Shown here: positions 36,801 through 45,400 of the stretch, piece after piece
Position numbering within the stretch: position 1 is the first letter of the stretch
Layout of the letters: each line of letters begins with the position of its first letter
NCBI RefSeq assembly: GCF_000381025.1
Contig: NZ_KB905814.1
Location: 828,985 to 892,984, forward strand
Reading direction: 5' to 3'
DNA length: 64,000 nt
Source: Streptomyces sulphureus DSM 40104
Lineage (GTDB): Bacteria > Actinomycetota > Actinomycetes > Streptomycetales > Streptomycetaceae
Translations under genes and position numbers: made by a program
Notes under the pieces: model-generated
Database searches by the model: none
Told to the model about the DNA's origin: nothing
Seen by the model: only the letters and a program-made list of their open reading frames with translations

Positions 36801-37238
36801 GCTGAACTCGGCCCCCTTGTCGACCGCGACGTCCGCGGCCGTGTCCGCCCCCGAGTTGTCCGTGAAGTTGGTTGTCCCGTCATCGCTCTGGCTGGAGCCC
36901 TCGAAGACGATGCGGGCCTGCTTCAGCTTCTTGCCGTCCTTGGTGAAGAACCAGATGTCGTAGTCCTGGTTCTTGTTGGTGTCGAGGCCGGTCTTCAGGA
37001 CGGAGTTCACATCGTGTTCCTGGAAGTCCATCCGGAACAGCGGCCCGCCCTCGGGCGAGGTGAGGTCCTCGAACAGCTCGGACCGCGAGGGCATGGGGTA
37101 GCCGGTGATGTGGTGCAGGAACTTCGCCCAGACGTCGTCCTCGTCGGCGTCCGCCGCGAAGTTCTTCCAGTCCCCGCCGTAGTCCTTCGCATCCTCGTGG
37201 AGATCCTCGGAGTAGGAAGGGTTCTTGCCGTCGGCCAC
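33819..37238 (-). CDS. AAWKG-like type VII substrate with coiled coil and repeats
   Basis: A 1139-residue acidic, Asn/Gly/Asp-rich protein. Residues 1-420 hold a folded helical region with AVWKGESADIF near 237 (WXG-type motif) and SDYYDPLRVLANVLHQLAVWV. A long charged coiled coil spans about 430-530 (DKMKEDYEKEIDKLKDGYEEQL onwards). Then come 24-residue repeats (FDNLNGGNDLGG), two repeats of about 100 residues built on DGTTQSIDPDTGEATTKDPEGKTTT, and a Gly-rich C-terminus. The closest family I know is the Streptomyces AAWKG family. It is probably secreted or surface-exposed. ATG 37238 is preceded by a weak GAAAGGCAAGCG. There is no signal peptide, consistent with type VII export. Confidence 0.75.
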   Translation of the reverse strand: MADGKNPSYSEDLHEDAKDYGGDWKNFAADADEDDVWAKFLHHITGYPMPSRSELFEDLTSPEGGPLFRMDFQEHDVNSVLKTGLDTNKNQDYDIWFFTKDGKKLKQARIVFEGSSQSDDGTTNFTDNSGADTAADVAVDKGAEFSDYNDDKFSQKKLREYMNGPRDALLALQRGDTSGVVFNSARVKDQPVNLDSLDDTANAFDRVSRFFENHSETIKGWEDALTKDEAVWKGESADIFVNLLKKARKNYEGYVDTFTTSGTGEGSGNTVYAKALQQAKKDVKETAGELIGHWKKWAQSDYYDPLRVLANVLHQLAVWVDENNVSKVTLHTTTSWGGYGPAITTTRAETDGGFTTTHPKYGDLEDKENWKKVGEEAVRIWNAAVDDYLGEPSRDLQSKLNNSFADLSDDFSDNQPTPKTTSSASEDYNNKGGDSDDKAQDEIDKMKEDYEKEIDKLKDGYEEQLDKQEEAYKEQIDDLKNDMKDQRDEFKDQLNEQEENFDKERDKYEDHMDKMQEEFDEQLNEGLGNLNGNNAGPGTLNFDNLNGGNDLGGLNGGNAGPGTLNFDNLNGGNDLGGSNGGNAGPGTLNFDNLNEGPPTSSTESVLGGQDILGNGGENNGGGLNQESGAHVMGALNGPGGANQSPNQNQRNNNVDEQLSKLEGLNGGGPGGDTGLETPTGGQTSLTGDGNFETSFPDGSQSVFDPDTGELTSSGPDGESTADLKHGASVLNPDGSTTSLKDGQLTTEWPDGTTQSIDPDTGEATTKDPEGKTTTENLGSLNGGQENGGLGGLGDLGNNLDQPLTESVSNLDGLNSGGLGGDGLETPTGGQTSLTEGGDLATTFPDGSQSVFDPDSGELTSSGPGGESTTDLKHGANVQNPDGSTTSLKDGQLTTEWPDGTTQRINPDTNIATTTDPEGNTTTTDLAGLNSGSNGGLDGLDGLGSRNTGNLGDIETQVPDLNGAGGGGGGGSTSSLDTDLPGNTASTSAGNGLFDGVGADGGGAGSDAPGGGGTSGQGAGQQPAGAGGAPMMPPMGGMGGMGGGGAGDKGNSERVRAVLHDAAEESKRRQRRRRSGWGRGEDEDTFLTQRPATTGGRTENEGSEGSAEAPRTSTSSGDYLEEDEDVWGTDDGGAPAVIGR
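34480..35225 (-). repeat. Two ~300-bp direct repeats, 444 bp apart
   Basis: The stretch containing TGCCGTCGGGCCACTCCGTC occurs at 34541 and again at 34985, within longer near-identical blocks (about 34480-34790 and 34925-35225). They encode the repeated SQSVFDPDTGELTSSG ... LKDGQLTTEWPDGTTQ units of the AAWKG-like protein. Confidence 0.85.
35461..35650 (-). repeat. 72-bp tandem repeat (three copies)
   Basis: AGGTTGTCGAAGTTGAGCGT recurs at 35461, 35533 and 35605, giving a 72-bp period. Each unit encodes 24 residues of the form GPGTLNFDNLNGGNDLGG. Confidence 0.92.
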
Positions 37239-37299
37239 CGCTTGCCTTTCGGGTCGGGTCCGTCAACCGGAGCACAGGCGTGGGAGCCTGCCCGCGGTC

Positions 37300-37752
37300 T
37301 CAGTCGTCGTCTTCGCTTCCCGAGGAGAAGGTGCCGTCCAGCCCTGAGAAGTTCTGCAGGAGTGTTTGCGCGTCGATGGAGTCCATGTTGTCCTGCTTGG
37401 TCTTCTCCATCTTCTCGATCGTCTCGTCCAGGCCGTCCTTGAGCTCCTCGAAGAACTCCTCCTGGTCCTTGAGGAGTTTGGCCATGGCACCGCCCGTCTT
37501 CTTCATCGCCTTTTCCAGCGTCTGCCCGTTGACCAGATCGCTCTCCTTGACCATGGGCCCGAGTTGGAGCGCCTGGTGCTCCTTGTCGAGGTTGTCCCCC
37601 GTGTTGTGCTTGTCGTCCACAAGCTTGCCCAGCGGCGGCACACCGCCGTCGTCCTCCTCGCGGCACTTGCGGATGGCCTTCAGCACGTCTTCCACGTCGT
37701 GGTCGCGGAAGTTGCGTAGCTGCTGGAGATTCATGTGGGTGAGGTCGGCCAC
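37300..37752 (-). CDS. Type VII secretion-associated helical protein
   Basis: A 150-residue, charged, fully helical protein with no clear catalytic motif. It begins MADLTHMNLQQLRNFRDHD and carries a C-terminal coiled-coil-like segment LKDQEEFFEELKDGLDETIEKMEKTKQDNMDSID. There is no WXG motif and no signal peptide. Its place between the Esx gene and the AAWKG-like gene, all leftward, suggests a chaperone or co-secreted partner of that large substrate. GTG 37752 follows AAGGAC; ATG 37734 is an alternative. Confidence 0.65.
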   Translation of the reverse strand: MADLTHMNLQQLRNFRDHDVEDVLKAIRKCREEDDGGVPPLGKLVDDKHNTGDNLDKEHQALQLGPMVKESDLVNGQTLEKAMKKTGGAMAKLLKDQEEFFEELKDGLDETIEKMEKTKQDNMDSIDAQTLLQNFSGLDGTFSSGSEDDD

Positions 37753-37810
37753 GGGAGTCCTTCTCTCGCTAGCGGTCTTCACGAAAAACACGGCCCCGAG
37801 CGCCCCGAGT

Positions 37811-37841
37811 CGGCGCCGCCCGGAAAAGTCGGGCGGCGCCG
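37811..37841 (-). terminator. Strong hairpin between esx gene and effector genes
   Basis: Perfect 12-bp stem CGGCGCCGCCCG / CGGGCGGCGCCG with a 7-nt loop, 75 bp after the stop of the second Esx-type gene and about 60 bp before the next gene on the same strand. It probably acts as a partial terminator or 3-prime stabiliser, letting the small Esx proteins be made in excess over downstream effectors. Confidence 0.75.
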
Positions 37842-37915
37842 GTACGGGGCTCACGGGGCCGAGGGCAGCGGAGCCGGCCAAGGGCCGCCGTACGGACGCG
37901 GTTGTGCGGAGCGGC

Positions 37916-38263
37916 TCAGCGCGGGGTGACCTCGGACCAACCCTGGGCGCCGGAACGCTCGTCCCGCTGGTGGTTCTGCGCGACCTCCTGCAGCAGGTCC
38001 TGGTTCTTCGTCAGCAGCATCTGCATCTGGTCGACGGCGCCGTTCCACTTCGCCTGGGCCTGCTCGTACGCCGCCCGGTCGTCACCGTTCCATCCCTCCC
38101 TGAGGGCCTTGAGCTCCTCGTCGAGGGAGTGCAGTGTGTCCTTGATGGCCTTGGTCTGCGCCACGATGTCCATCGCGGCGTTCTCCACCTCGGAGTAGTG
38201 GACGTCGATGATTCCGTCGGTCAGGTTGCCGGCATCGGAACCCGGAGCGTTGGTCAGCGGCAT
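37916..38263 (-). CDS. WXG100-family protein (Esx-type)
   Basis: A 115-residue helical hairpin protein with the WXG motif in LREGWNGDDRAAYEQAQAKWN. The helices on both sides (YSEVENAAMDIVAQTKAIKDTLHSLDEELKAL and MQMLLTKNQDLLQEVAQN) complete the family pattern. The YxxxD/E-type secretion signal is plausible at YEQAQ but sits directly after WNG rather than at the C-terminus. It is secreted through the ESX-like machine, usually as a heterodimer with the neighbouring Esx-type protein. ATG 38263 is preceded by AAAGGTG; a GTG three codons upstream is an alternative start. Confidence 0.9.
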   Translation of the reverse strand: MPLTNAPGSDAGNLTDGIIDVHYSEVENAAMDIVAQTKAIKDTLHSLDEELKALREGWNGDDRAAYEQAQAKWNGAVDQMQMLLTKNQDLLQEVAQNHQRDERSGAQGWSEVTPR

Positions 38264-38359
38264 GCTGGACACCTTTCTCGTACCTGAGCGTCGGAGGGAA
38301 AGCCGTGCGCGGCGGGCCGACTCCCTCCCGTGACGCGGAACACAGTGCGGGGGCTGCTA

Positions 38360-38683
38360 CTAGGTGAGGGAGCTGAAAATGTTCTCCGCCGTCAGGTTCG
38401 TGTGCTGTTGGATTCGGGCCTGGTGATCCTGCGAGAGATTCCTGGCCGCCGCGTGGTTCTTCTCGAGTTCCTGCGTCATCGTGTTGATCTGCTTGATGAT
38501 CTCCTGCGCCTGCCTGTCCCAGGCGTTGAAAAGGTTCCGAAAAGCCTGGCCCTCGTCACCGTTGACGCCGAGCACGACGGACTGAACGTTGTTCCGAATC
38601 TTCTGCACACCGTCACCGGCAGCACCCAGCGCCATCGCGCCACTGCGTACTGCCTGGTCTCCCATCAAGCGACCGCCGGACAC
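38360..38683 (-). CDS. Esx-type protein, second member of the pair
   Basis: A 107-residue helical protein of WXG100 size. The WXG turn is replaced by LFNAWDRQAQEI, so the Trp is kept but Gly is not. The flanking helices (VQKIRNNVQSVVLGVNGDEGQAF and INTMTQELEKNHAAARNLSQDHQ) fit the family. It is the first gene of the leftward series, about 40 nt from a good sigma-HrdB-like promoter. It is likely the heterodimer partner of the next protein and a secreted substrate. GTG 38683 follows GAGGAGG. Confidence 0.82.
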   Translation of the reverse strand: MSGGRLMGDQAVRSGAMALGAAGDGVQKIRNNVQSVVLGVNGDEGQAFRNLFNAWDRQAQEIIKQINTMTQELEKNHAAARNLSQDHQARIQQHTNLTAENIFSSLT

Positions 38684-38728
38684 GGAGCCTCCTCAGTTCG
38701 TCAAACTCCAGGTTCTGTACAACTACTG

Positions 38729-38758
38729 ATGCTAGAGAGACATTGGGTCAATGTGCAA
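38729..38758 (-). promoter_or_regulatory. Promoter for the esx-effector operon
   Basis: Reading leftwards, -35 TTGCAC (38758-38753) and -10 TAGCAT (38734-38729) are separated by 18 bp. This places a start point near 38722 and a leader of about 40 nt to the GTG at 38683. It fits the housekeeping consensus well and lies 180 bp past the eccB stop, so the Esx genes need not depend on eccD-eccB transcription. Confidence 0.6.
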
Positions 38759-38937
38759 CGCCGCATCAGGTCGGATCGGCTCGCACCGACTTGGCTACAT
38801 TTTCGCGGCAACACCGTTACGTACAAGTTGCATTACCTCGCCGGCGCCGCCCAAGACGGTGCCGCCAGGCCGGCCGCCACGGATTCCGGCACCCTTTGCC
38901 GCACCTGCGTCCGACATCACCAACACCCTCCCGTCTA

Positions 38938-40491
38938 CTAAAGGGAACTATGTGAATTCAGCCCGACAGCTTGCTCGATGTCCTTTTTCTGCGCTTCGCA
39001 CGAGGGTGTACTGACCCGCGGTTCGGCAGCCCCCTTCGCCGCCTGCTCGTCCAGATCGGAGCCGGTCGGCAGGGTGGCGAGCAGGGGCGCCGGGACGGAG
39101 CCGACGTCCTTGGGCTGATAGCCCAACGCCTCCAACTCCGCCGCCGATCGGACCTGGTACTTCACCCCGTTCTCGGTCACCAGGTACACGGCACCGCCGT
39201 GCGCACCGCCGCTCGCGTTCAACGCCCGTACGAGCGCCCCGTGTCCGGGCCGCAGCACACTCGCCTCCGCGCGCACGCACGGCGTGGCCAACGTGCCGGC
39301 CGGGAGCCGGGGGACGGCCACCGGGTGCAGCTCGGTGAGGCGCACGATTGCACTGCTGATCCGCACTCCCTTGGTACCACCCTCCACTTCGGCGCACACC
39401 GCGCTCCCCCGCGGGACCGTGCGCAGCTTGGGGGGCGCAGTGGGCAGCTCGTCCGAACCGGCCGTGGCGGCGGAGCCCTTCGCACGGTGCTGGCGCAGAG
39501 CGTCCGCTCCGACGGTGCGCGCCTTGGGGGACTCGCCGGCATAGGCACGCTGCTGGGTGGCCGGATCGCCCAGCACCAACGCCGCCCCGGTACGGGTGAG
39601 TTCGGCGAGGCCGTCGTCGCGGAGCAAGTAGTAGCCGCTGGTGCTGCTGCCGGGGACGGCCACCTTGAACACCTGGCCGATCCGGGTGGCGGCGCCGCCC
39701 AGCTCCGGCCCGCTCGCGCCGCGGCCGGGCACGTCGGGCGGCGCCAACTCGGGCCCCGGAGCCAGCGCGTTGAGGAAGGCCGCGGAGACGGGCACGGGTG
39801 TGTGCGAGCCGTAGCCCAGGGCGTTCCGCGCCTGCGCGTCTTGATCGAGCGGCAGCCTGCTGCCCCGCCACACCAGGTACTCCTGCTTGTCCGGGCCGCG
39901 CACGAGGACGGCGCCGTTCTCCTCGACCGCCTCCGTCGCGACGGGCGCCCCGGCGACCACGGTGGTGGCACCCGGCTTGTCGACGACGCTCTCCCCACCG
40001 GACGACGTACGCGGAAGCGCTCCGCTCGGGCCGGTGACGCAGAGGTGCCAGGGATCGTCGTCGAGTTCGTCGCTTCCGGGCACGCTGTCGGGAGCGCCGG
40101 GGATGCCGACCGGCGAGCCGACCGGGGTGCCGCGCAGTGAGTTGGTGCCGACGTCCGTGGTGTCCAGGTCGGGGCCGCCGATCAGCCGGGCGGAGGCGTA
40201 GTTGCGTACGGGGTGCAGGGCGCCCTCCGTGTAGAGGTAGCGGGCGCCGGTGTCGTGGTTGACGACGAGGTTCTCACCGGAGCGCCAGGAGTCGTTGCCG
40301 CCGGGGCGGAGCAGGCCGAAGACCGTCGCGCCGGCGGCGACCAGCAACGTCGCCAGCAGACCGAACAACACCCCCCGCGTGGTCCGTCCGTGCGGACTCT
40401 CGGGGGCGTCGGGGGAAGCGAGCAACAGCCCCGTGCTGAGGCGGCCCATGACGAAGCTGTGGGCCTGGACCTGGTCCCGTTTCGACTGCAC
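38938..40491 (-). CDS. eccB: Type VII secretion membrane protein EccB
   Basis: A 517-residue single-pass component of the ESX membrane complex. The cytoplasmic N-terminus begins MQSKRDQVQAHSFVMGRLSTGLL, the diagnostic EccB start. One transmembrane helix lies at about 38-62 (GVLFGLLATLLVAAGATVFGLL). A large extracytoplasmic domain follows, with Cys residues for disulfides and repeat-like segments ending VPAPLLATLPTGSDLDEQAA. GTG 40491 follows AGGACAGGCA. It is 52 bp downstream of eccD and presumably co-transcribed with it. Confidence 0.95.
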   Translation of the reverse strand: MQSKRDQVQAHSFVMGRLSTGLLLASPDAPESPHGRTTRGVLFGLLATLLVAAGATVFGLLRPGGNDSWRSGENLVVNHDTGARYLYTEGALHPVRNYASARLIGGPDLDTTDVGTNSLRGTPVGSPVGIPGAPDSVPGSDELDDDPWHLCVTGPSGALPRTSSGGESVVDKPGATTVVAGAPVATEAVEENGAVLVRGPDKQEYLVWRGSRLPLDQDAQARNALGYGSHTPVPVSAAFLNALAPGPELAPPDVPGRGASGPELGGAATRIGQVFKVAVPGSSTSGYYLLRDDGLAELTRTGAALVLGDPATQQRAYAGESPKARTVGADALRQHRAKGSAATAGSDELPTAPPKLRTVPRGSAVCAEVEGGTKGVRISSAIVRLTELHPVAVPRLPAGTLATPCVRAEASVLRPGHGALVRALNASGGAHGGAVYLVTENGVKYQVRSAAELEALGYQPKDVGSVPAPLLATLPTGSDLDEQAAKGAAEPRVSTPSCEAQKKDIEQAVGLNSHSSL

Positions 40492-40543
40492 TGCCTGTCC
40501 TGTTCTTCTCGTCGCTACTCGTCACCTGATCCGACGGCACGGC

Positions 40544-41935
40544 TCAGCCGAACAACCCCCGCAGCCAGCCGAACAGACCCACGACCCACAGCCCCAGCGG
40601 CAACAGCGCCACGGCGGTCAGGGTGTGCGCGAGCTCCGCCGCACGCCCCCAGTACGGCAGTACCCGGCGGCCCGGGATCGTCCAGGCCGCAAGCGCCAAC
40701 ACCGCGCCGACAGCGAGGAGTACACCGAAGACGATCGGCACCGGACCCCCCTCGGCCCAAGCCACCGCGAGCAGCAACAGCCCGGCCGCCCCCGGCAGCA
40801 CCAGCGTGAGCCGCTGGCCCACATGTCCCAGACCGTTGGCGTGCAGCAGCATCAGGAGCGAGAGCACGGTGGCGAAGAGGGTCTCGGCCACTCCGGGGTG
40901 CCGGGTGAGCGGCACCAGCGCCGCCATGGCGACGACCCCTGTCGCCGCGAAGAGGGCGGTGACCCACTGCCCCGCCAACTCCGTGCGTGCGGCCACCTCG
41001 TCGCCGTTGAAGGGTTCGATCCCCTCCTGTAGCTGCTGCGCGTTGGCGGGGAGCGGCGGCATCCGCATCCCGGCGAGCTTGAACGCCATCGCCGGCACGA
41101 AGCCGGCGCTCAGCGCGACCACCGAGACGACGAGCGCCGAAGCCGCTTGCGCAGCGAACCCGGCGTACGCCATCAGGACCCCGGCGACGGCGCTCACCAC
41201 CGAGACGACGGCGGTGGCCAGCAGCGCCGGAGCGCCAACTGCCGTCGCGGCCAAGGCGAAGACGGCGCCCCCTGCGGCGGCCGCGCCCGCGGCGAGCAAC
41301 CGCGCGCCCAGCACCTTCGTGGCGTCGGGCCCGGAGAGCTCGCCGCCGGGCAGCATCCAGCCGGCGAACGCGAAGCACGGGGCCACCATGAACCCCAGGG
41401 TCTCGGCGGTCAGTCGGTCGCCGACGGCGCGGCTCGCCGTGCCCGCGCCGGCGAGGAGCAGCACCCCTGCGACACCGGCGCAGAGCACCCGGGTCCGGTT
41501 CGGCGTCCCCGGGAGGGATATGAGCACCAGGGCGCCGAGGACGGCGAGCACCACCATGCCGACGAGGAACGCGCGGGCGGCCGTCGGGCTCCAGTCGTGC
41601 AGGCGCTTGCCTGCGGTGTCGGCGATGCCGTCCACCAGGTCGTCCAGGCGCGGCTCCGGCAACGCCTCGGTGTGCGGCCGCAGATAGAGCACCGAGCCGT
41701 CGACGAGTCCGGCCTGCGCCAGCGTCGTCTCCTCGTCCAGCGGTGCCTCACCGAGGCGTTGGAGGGTCCAGCCCGCGTGGTCGAGTCCGGCTTCGGCGGC
41801 TTCCTCGCCGACGAAGCGCAGCAGTGTCGGGAGGAGATCCGCCACCGGGACGTCGGAGGGGACGGCCAGGTCGATCGACACGGTCGGCGCACGGACGGTG
41901 AGGCGGCACAGGTCGGCCGCGACGCTGTCGGTCAT
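40544..41935 (-). CDS. eccD: Type VII secretion membrane protein EccD
   Basis: A 463-residue channel-forming component of the ESX inner-membrane complex. An N-terminal ubiquitin-like (YukD) domain covers about 8-90 (CRLTVRAPTVSIDLAVPSDVPVADLLPTLL). It is followed by about eleven transmembrane helices from ARAFLVGMVVLAVLGALVLI to the C-terminus. A cytoplasmic loop, MPPLPANAQQLQEGIEPFNGDEVAARTELA, matches the conserved EccD loop. ATG 41935 has only a weak GAGAG upstream. It is the first gene of the leftward eccD-eccB unit, divergent from eccC. Confidence 0.95.
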   Translation of the reverse strand: MTDSVAADLCRLTVRAPTVSIDLAVPSDVPVADLLPTLLRFVGEEAAEAGLDHAGWTLQRLGEAPLDEETTLAQAGLVDGSVLYLRPHTEALPEPRLDDLVDGIADTAGKRLHDWSPTAARAFLVGMVVLAVLGALVLISLPGTPNRTRVLCAGVAGVLLLAGAGTASRAVGDRLTAETLGFMVAPCFAFAGWMLPGGELSGPDATKVLGARLLAAGAAAAGGAVFALAATAVGAPALLATAVVSVVSAVAGVLMAYAGFAAQAASALVVSVVALSAGFVPAMAFKLAGMRMPPLPANAQQLQEGIEPFNGDEVAARTELAGQWVTALFAATGVVAMAALVPLTRHPGVAETLFATVLSLLMLLHANGLGHVGQRLTLVLPGAAGLLLLAVAWAEGGPVPIVFGVLLAVGAVLALAAWTIPGRRVLPYWGRAAELAHTLTAVALLPLGLWVVGLFGWLRGLFG

Positions 41936-42479
41936 GTTCTGAACTCTCGTCTCCCGGTGGTGGGGTGCAAAGGCGAGGGCGCAGCCGCCCGTTGCTCCTG
42001 GTGCCGAGGTGGTCGACGCCCTCGGGCGCGGAGTTGATCGGCACGCGCGGGCGCCGGCTCTGTCGGCTCACGACGCCTCCGGCCCTTTCGGCACCGGGCG
42101 GGGTGTGGCGGAACGGACGGACGGGGCATGGGGATTCGCTGTCCAACAATTTGTATTGTGGTCAGAGGCTTTGTGGTCAGTGTTCCCACGGACACGCGCC
42201 GTGGGAGGACGACGAGTATCGTGACGGGTTCCCCCTGAATCCCGGGCACTCTGTTCGAACCGTCCTATTGCAGAGTACCCCCCGCCGTCGCGTGGTCGTC
42301 GCGGGGCCTCAAGATGGGCGTATGGCACTGCCCGTTCCCCTCGTGGATGCCCCGGATTTTTCACGGGAATTTCACAGGCCGGCCGCAGACCTGAAACTCT
42401 GCCCATCATTGGCCGTACCGCCGATACCGGCGAATCGGACGACGCTGAAAAATTACGCACACAGCAGGAGGACCTTCCC
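41936..42479. promoter_or_regulatory. Divergent eccD / eccC control region
   Basis: A 544-bp spacer. It contains a 10-bp direct repeat TTGTGGTCAG at 42156-42165 and 42171-42180 (15-bp period) in an AT-richer patch. A perfect 8-bp hairpin TCCCACGG / CCGTGGGA follows at 42184-42206. These look like an operator plus a leader structure for one or both units. A 50-codon frame ending near 42480 has no protein character. The eccC ribosome binding site AGGAGG ends just before 42480. Confidence 0.55.
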
Positions 42480-45400
42480 TTGAGCGTGGTTCTTTTTCGC
42501 CGGCCCGCCCGTCGCCGCGGGCCGGAAATGCCCGAGGGGCAGTTGAGCCTCCAGGAGCCACCGGCCCTCGCCGAGAGCGTCCCCGACACGTCGTCGTTCT
42601 GGACCTACCTGCCGATGGCGCTGATGTCGCTGTCGATGATGATGATGATGCTCCGCATGGGCGGCGGCAGCGGCGGCACCTTCATGTACCTGGCCATGGG
42701 GATGATGATGCTCGCCGCATCCGCCATGCTCGTCGGCCAGTTCATGCGGAAGTCCAGCGAACGCAAACAACGCCTCAAGGGTGAGCGCAGGGACTACCTG
42801 CGCTACCTCACGCAGATGCGCAAGCAGGTCAAGCAGACCATCGCCGAACAGCAGCGCGCGCTCGCCTGGCGGCACCCGGAGCCCGCCTCGCTGCGCTCCC
42901 TGGTCGGCACCACCCGGCTGTGGGAACGCCGCCCGGACCACGAGGACTTCGGCGAGGTGCGGCTCGCGATCGGCGAACAGCAGCTCGCCGTCACGCTCAC
43001 GCCCGTCTCCACCCGTCCCGTGGAGGACCTGGAGCCGCTGTGCGCCCACGCGTTGCGACGGTTCATCCGTGCGTACTCCACCGTTCCCGACCAACCCATC
43101 GGCCTCTACCTGCGGTCCTCGGCACGGGTGATGCTGCGCGGCGAGGACGAGAGCCTGCGGGACCTGGTGCGGGCGATGCTCTGCCAACTCGCCGTCTTCC
43201 ACGCCCCGGAGGACCTGTGGATCGCGGTCTGCGCGGCGGACGAGCGGCGCGGTGCGTGGGAATGGGTCAAGTGGCTCCCCCACGCGCTGCACCCGCACGA
43301 GGAGGACGGCGCGGGCCCCGTGCGTCGCATCACCTCCGACGTGGCGGAGTTGGACGACCTGCTCGGCCCCGAGTTCGCCGAACGCCCGTCGTTCGAGCAG
43401 GACGCGGTGCCCGGCAGGGAGGAGCCGTACGTCGTGGTGATCCTGGACGGCGTGACGATGCCGCCGGACCACCGCTGGGGTGGCCCGGGCTTCCGGAACG
43501 CCGTCCTCGTCGACCTGGCGGAGAGCCTGGAATGGCGTCCGGGACGCAATACGCTGCGCCTCGCGGTCGACGCCGAGGAGGTCGGCCTCGTACGCACCGA
43601 CCGCAGCCGCAAGGAGCGCACCACCGCGCTGGGCGCGCCGGACCGGGTGGGCGCCGTCGCGGCCGAATCGCTCGCCAGGCTGATCTCTGCCTCGCGGATC
43701 AACGTCGGCGCCGACATCGCCCAACCGCTCGACAGCGAGACCGAGTTGACGACCCTGCTCGGCATACCCGACCTGCGCCGCCACGTGCCGCAGACGCTGT
43801 GGGACAAGCACACGGGCGCCGCGCGGCTACGGGTGCCGATCGCGGTCGGCGCCGACGGCCGCCCCGTCGAACTGGACATCAAGGAGTCCGCTCAGGGCGG
43901 CATGGGCCCGCACGGGATGCTGATCGGCGCGACCGGGTCAGGCAAGAGCGAGCTGCTGCGCACCCTGGTGCTCGGGCTCGCCCTCACCAACTCCTCGGAG
44001 GCGCTCAACTTCGTCCTCGTCGACTTCAAGGGCGGCGCCACCTTCCTCGGGCTGGACTCCCTGCCGCACACCTCCGCCGTCATCACCAACCTCGCGGACG
44101 AAGTCGCCCTGGTGGAGCGGATGCAGGACGCCATCCACGGTGAACTGCTGCGGCGCCAGGAACTGCTGCGCGCCGCCGGCAACTACACCTCGGCGCTGGA
44201 GTACGAGCGGGCACGCGCGCAGGGAGCCGACCTGGACCCGCTGCCCAGCCTCTTCGTCGTGGTGGACGAGTTCAGCGAACTCCTCGCCGCGCACCGGGAG
44301 TTCATGGACCTCTTCGTGATGATCGGACGGCTCGGCCGCTCCCTCGGGGTACATCTGCTGCTCGCCTCCCAGCGCCTCGACGAGGGCCGTATGCACCAGT
44401 TGGAGAGCCACCTCTCCTACCGGGTCGGGCTGCGCACCTTCTCCGCCATGGAGTCGCGCGGGGTCCTCGGGGTCCCGGACGCCTACCAGTTGCCTGCCCA
44501 ACCGGGCAGCGGGTTCCTCAAGTCCGGTGTGGAGTCGCTGCTGCGGTTCCGCGCCGCCTACTCCTCCGGCACCTACAAGCAGCGCGCCAGCAACGCCGTT
44601 CGTGCCCGGGTCGCCAGCCAGGTGGTGCCCTGGACCAGCAACTGGGTGGTGCCCCGCAGCCTCCCGCAGACCGTGCCGGAGCCGCAGCCCGAGGAGGAGG
44701 CGGAGGGCACCGAACAGACGCTGCTCGACGTGGCGGTCGACCGTCTGCACGACGCGGGGCCGCCCGCGCACCAGGTGTGGCTGCCGCCGCTGGACGCGCC
44801 GTCGGCGCTGGACGAGCTGCTGGGCGGGGTGCGCACCGACGCCGAACGCGGACTGACCGGCGCCGACTGGCCCACCGGCAACCTGCGCGTGCCGGTGGGC
44901 ATCGTGGATAAGCCGTTCGAGCAGCGGCGCGATCCGCTCGTCGTGGACCTGTCCGGGAGCGGCGGCCACGTGGCGATCGCGGGCGGCTCCCAGAGCGGGA
45001 AGTCCACCCTGACCCGTACGCTGATCTCCTCGCTCGCGCTCACCCACACCGCGCGCGAAGTGCAGTTCTACTGCCTGGACTTCGGCGGCGGCGGGCTCTC
45101 CCAGTTCAACGGGCTGCCGCACGTCAGCGGCGTCGCGGCCCGGCTCGACCCCGAGCGCGTCAACCGGACCGTCTCCGAGGTGATGGGGCTGCTCGCCTGG
45201 CGGGAGCAGTTCTTCGTGGACCACACCGTCGAATCCATGTCCTCCTACCGTCGTCGCCGCGCCGCCGGGGAGTTTCCCGAGGACAAGCACGGCGACGTGT
45301 TCCTCGTCGTGGACGGCTGGGCCACGGTGCGGCAGGACTACGACGGGCTGCTGCCGAAGTTCAACGAGCTCGCGGCGCGCGGCCTCAACTACGGCATCCA

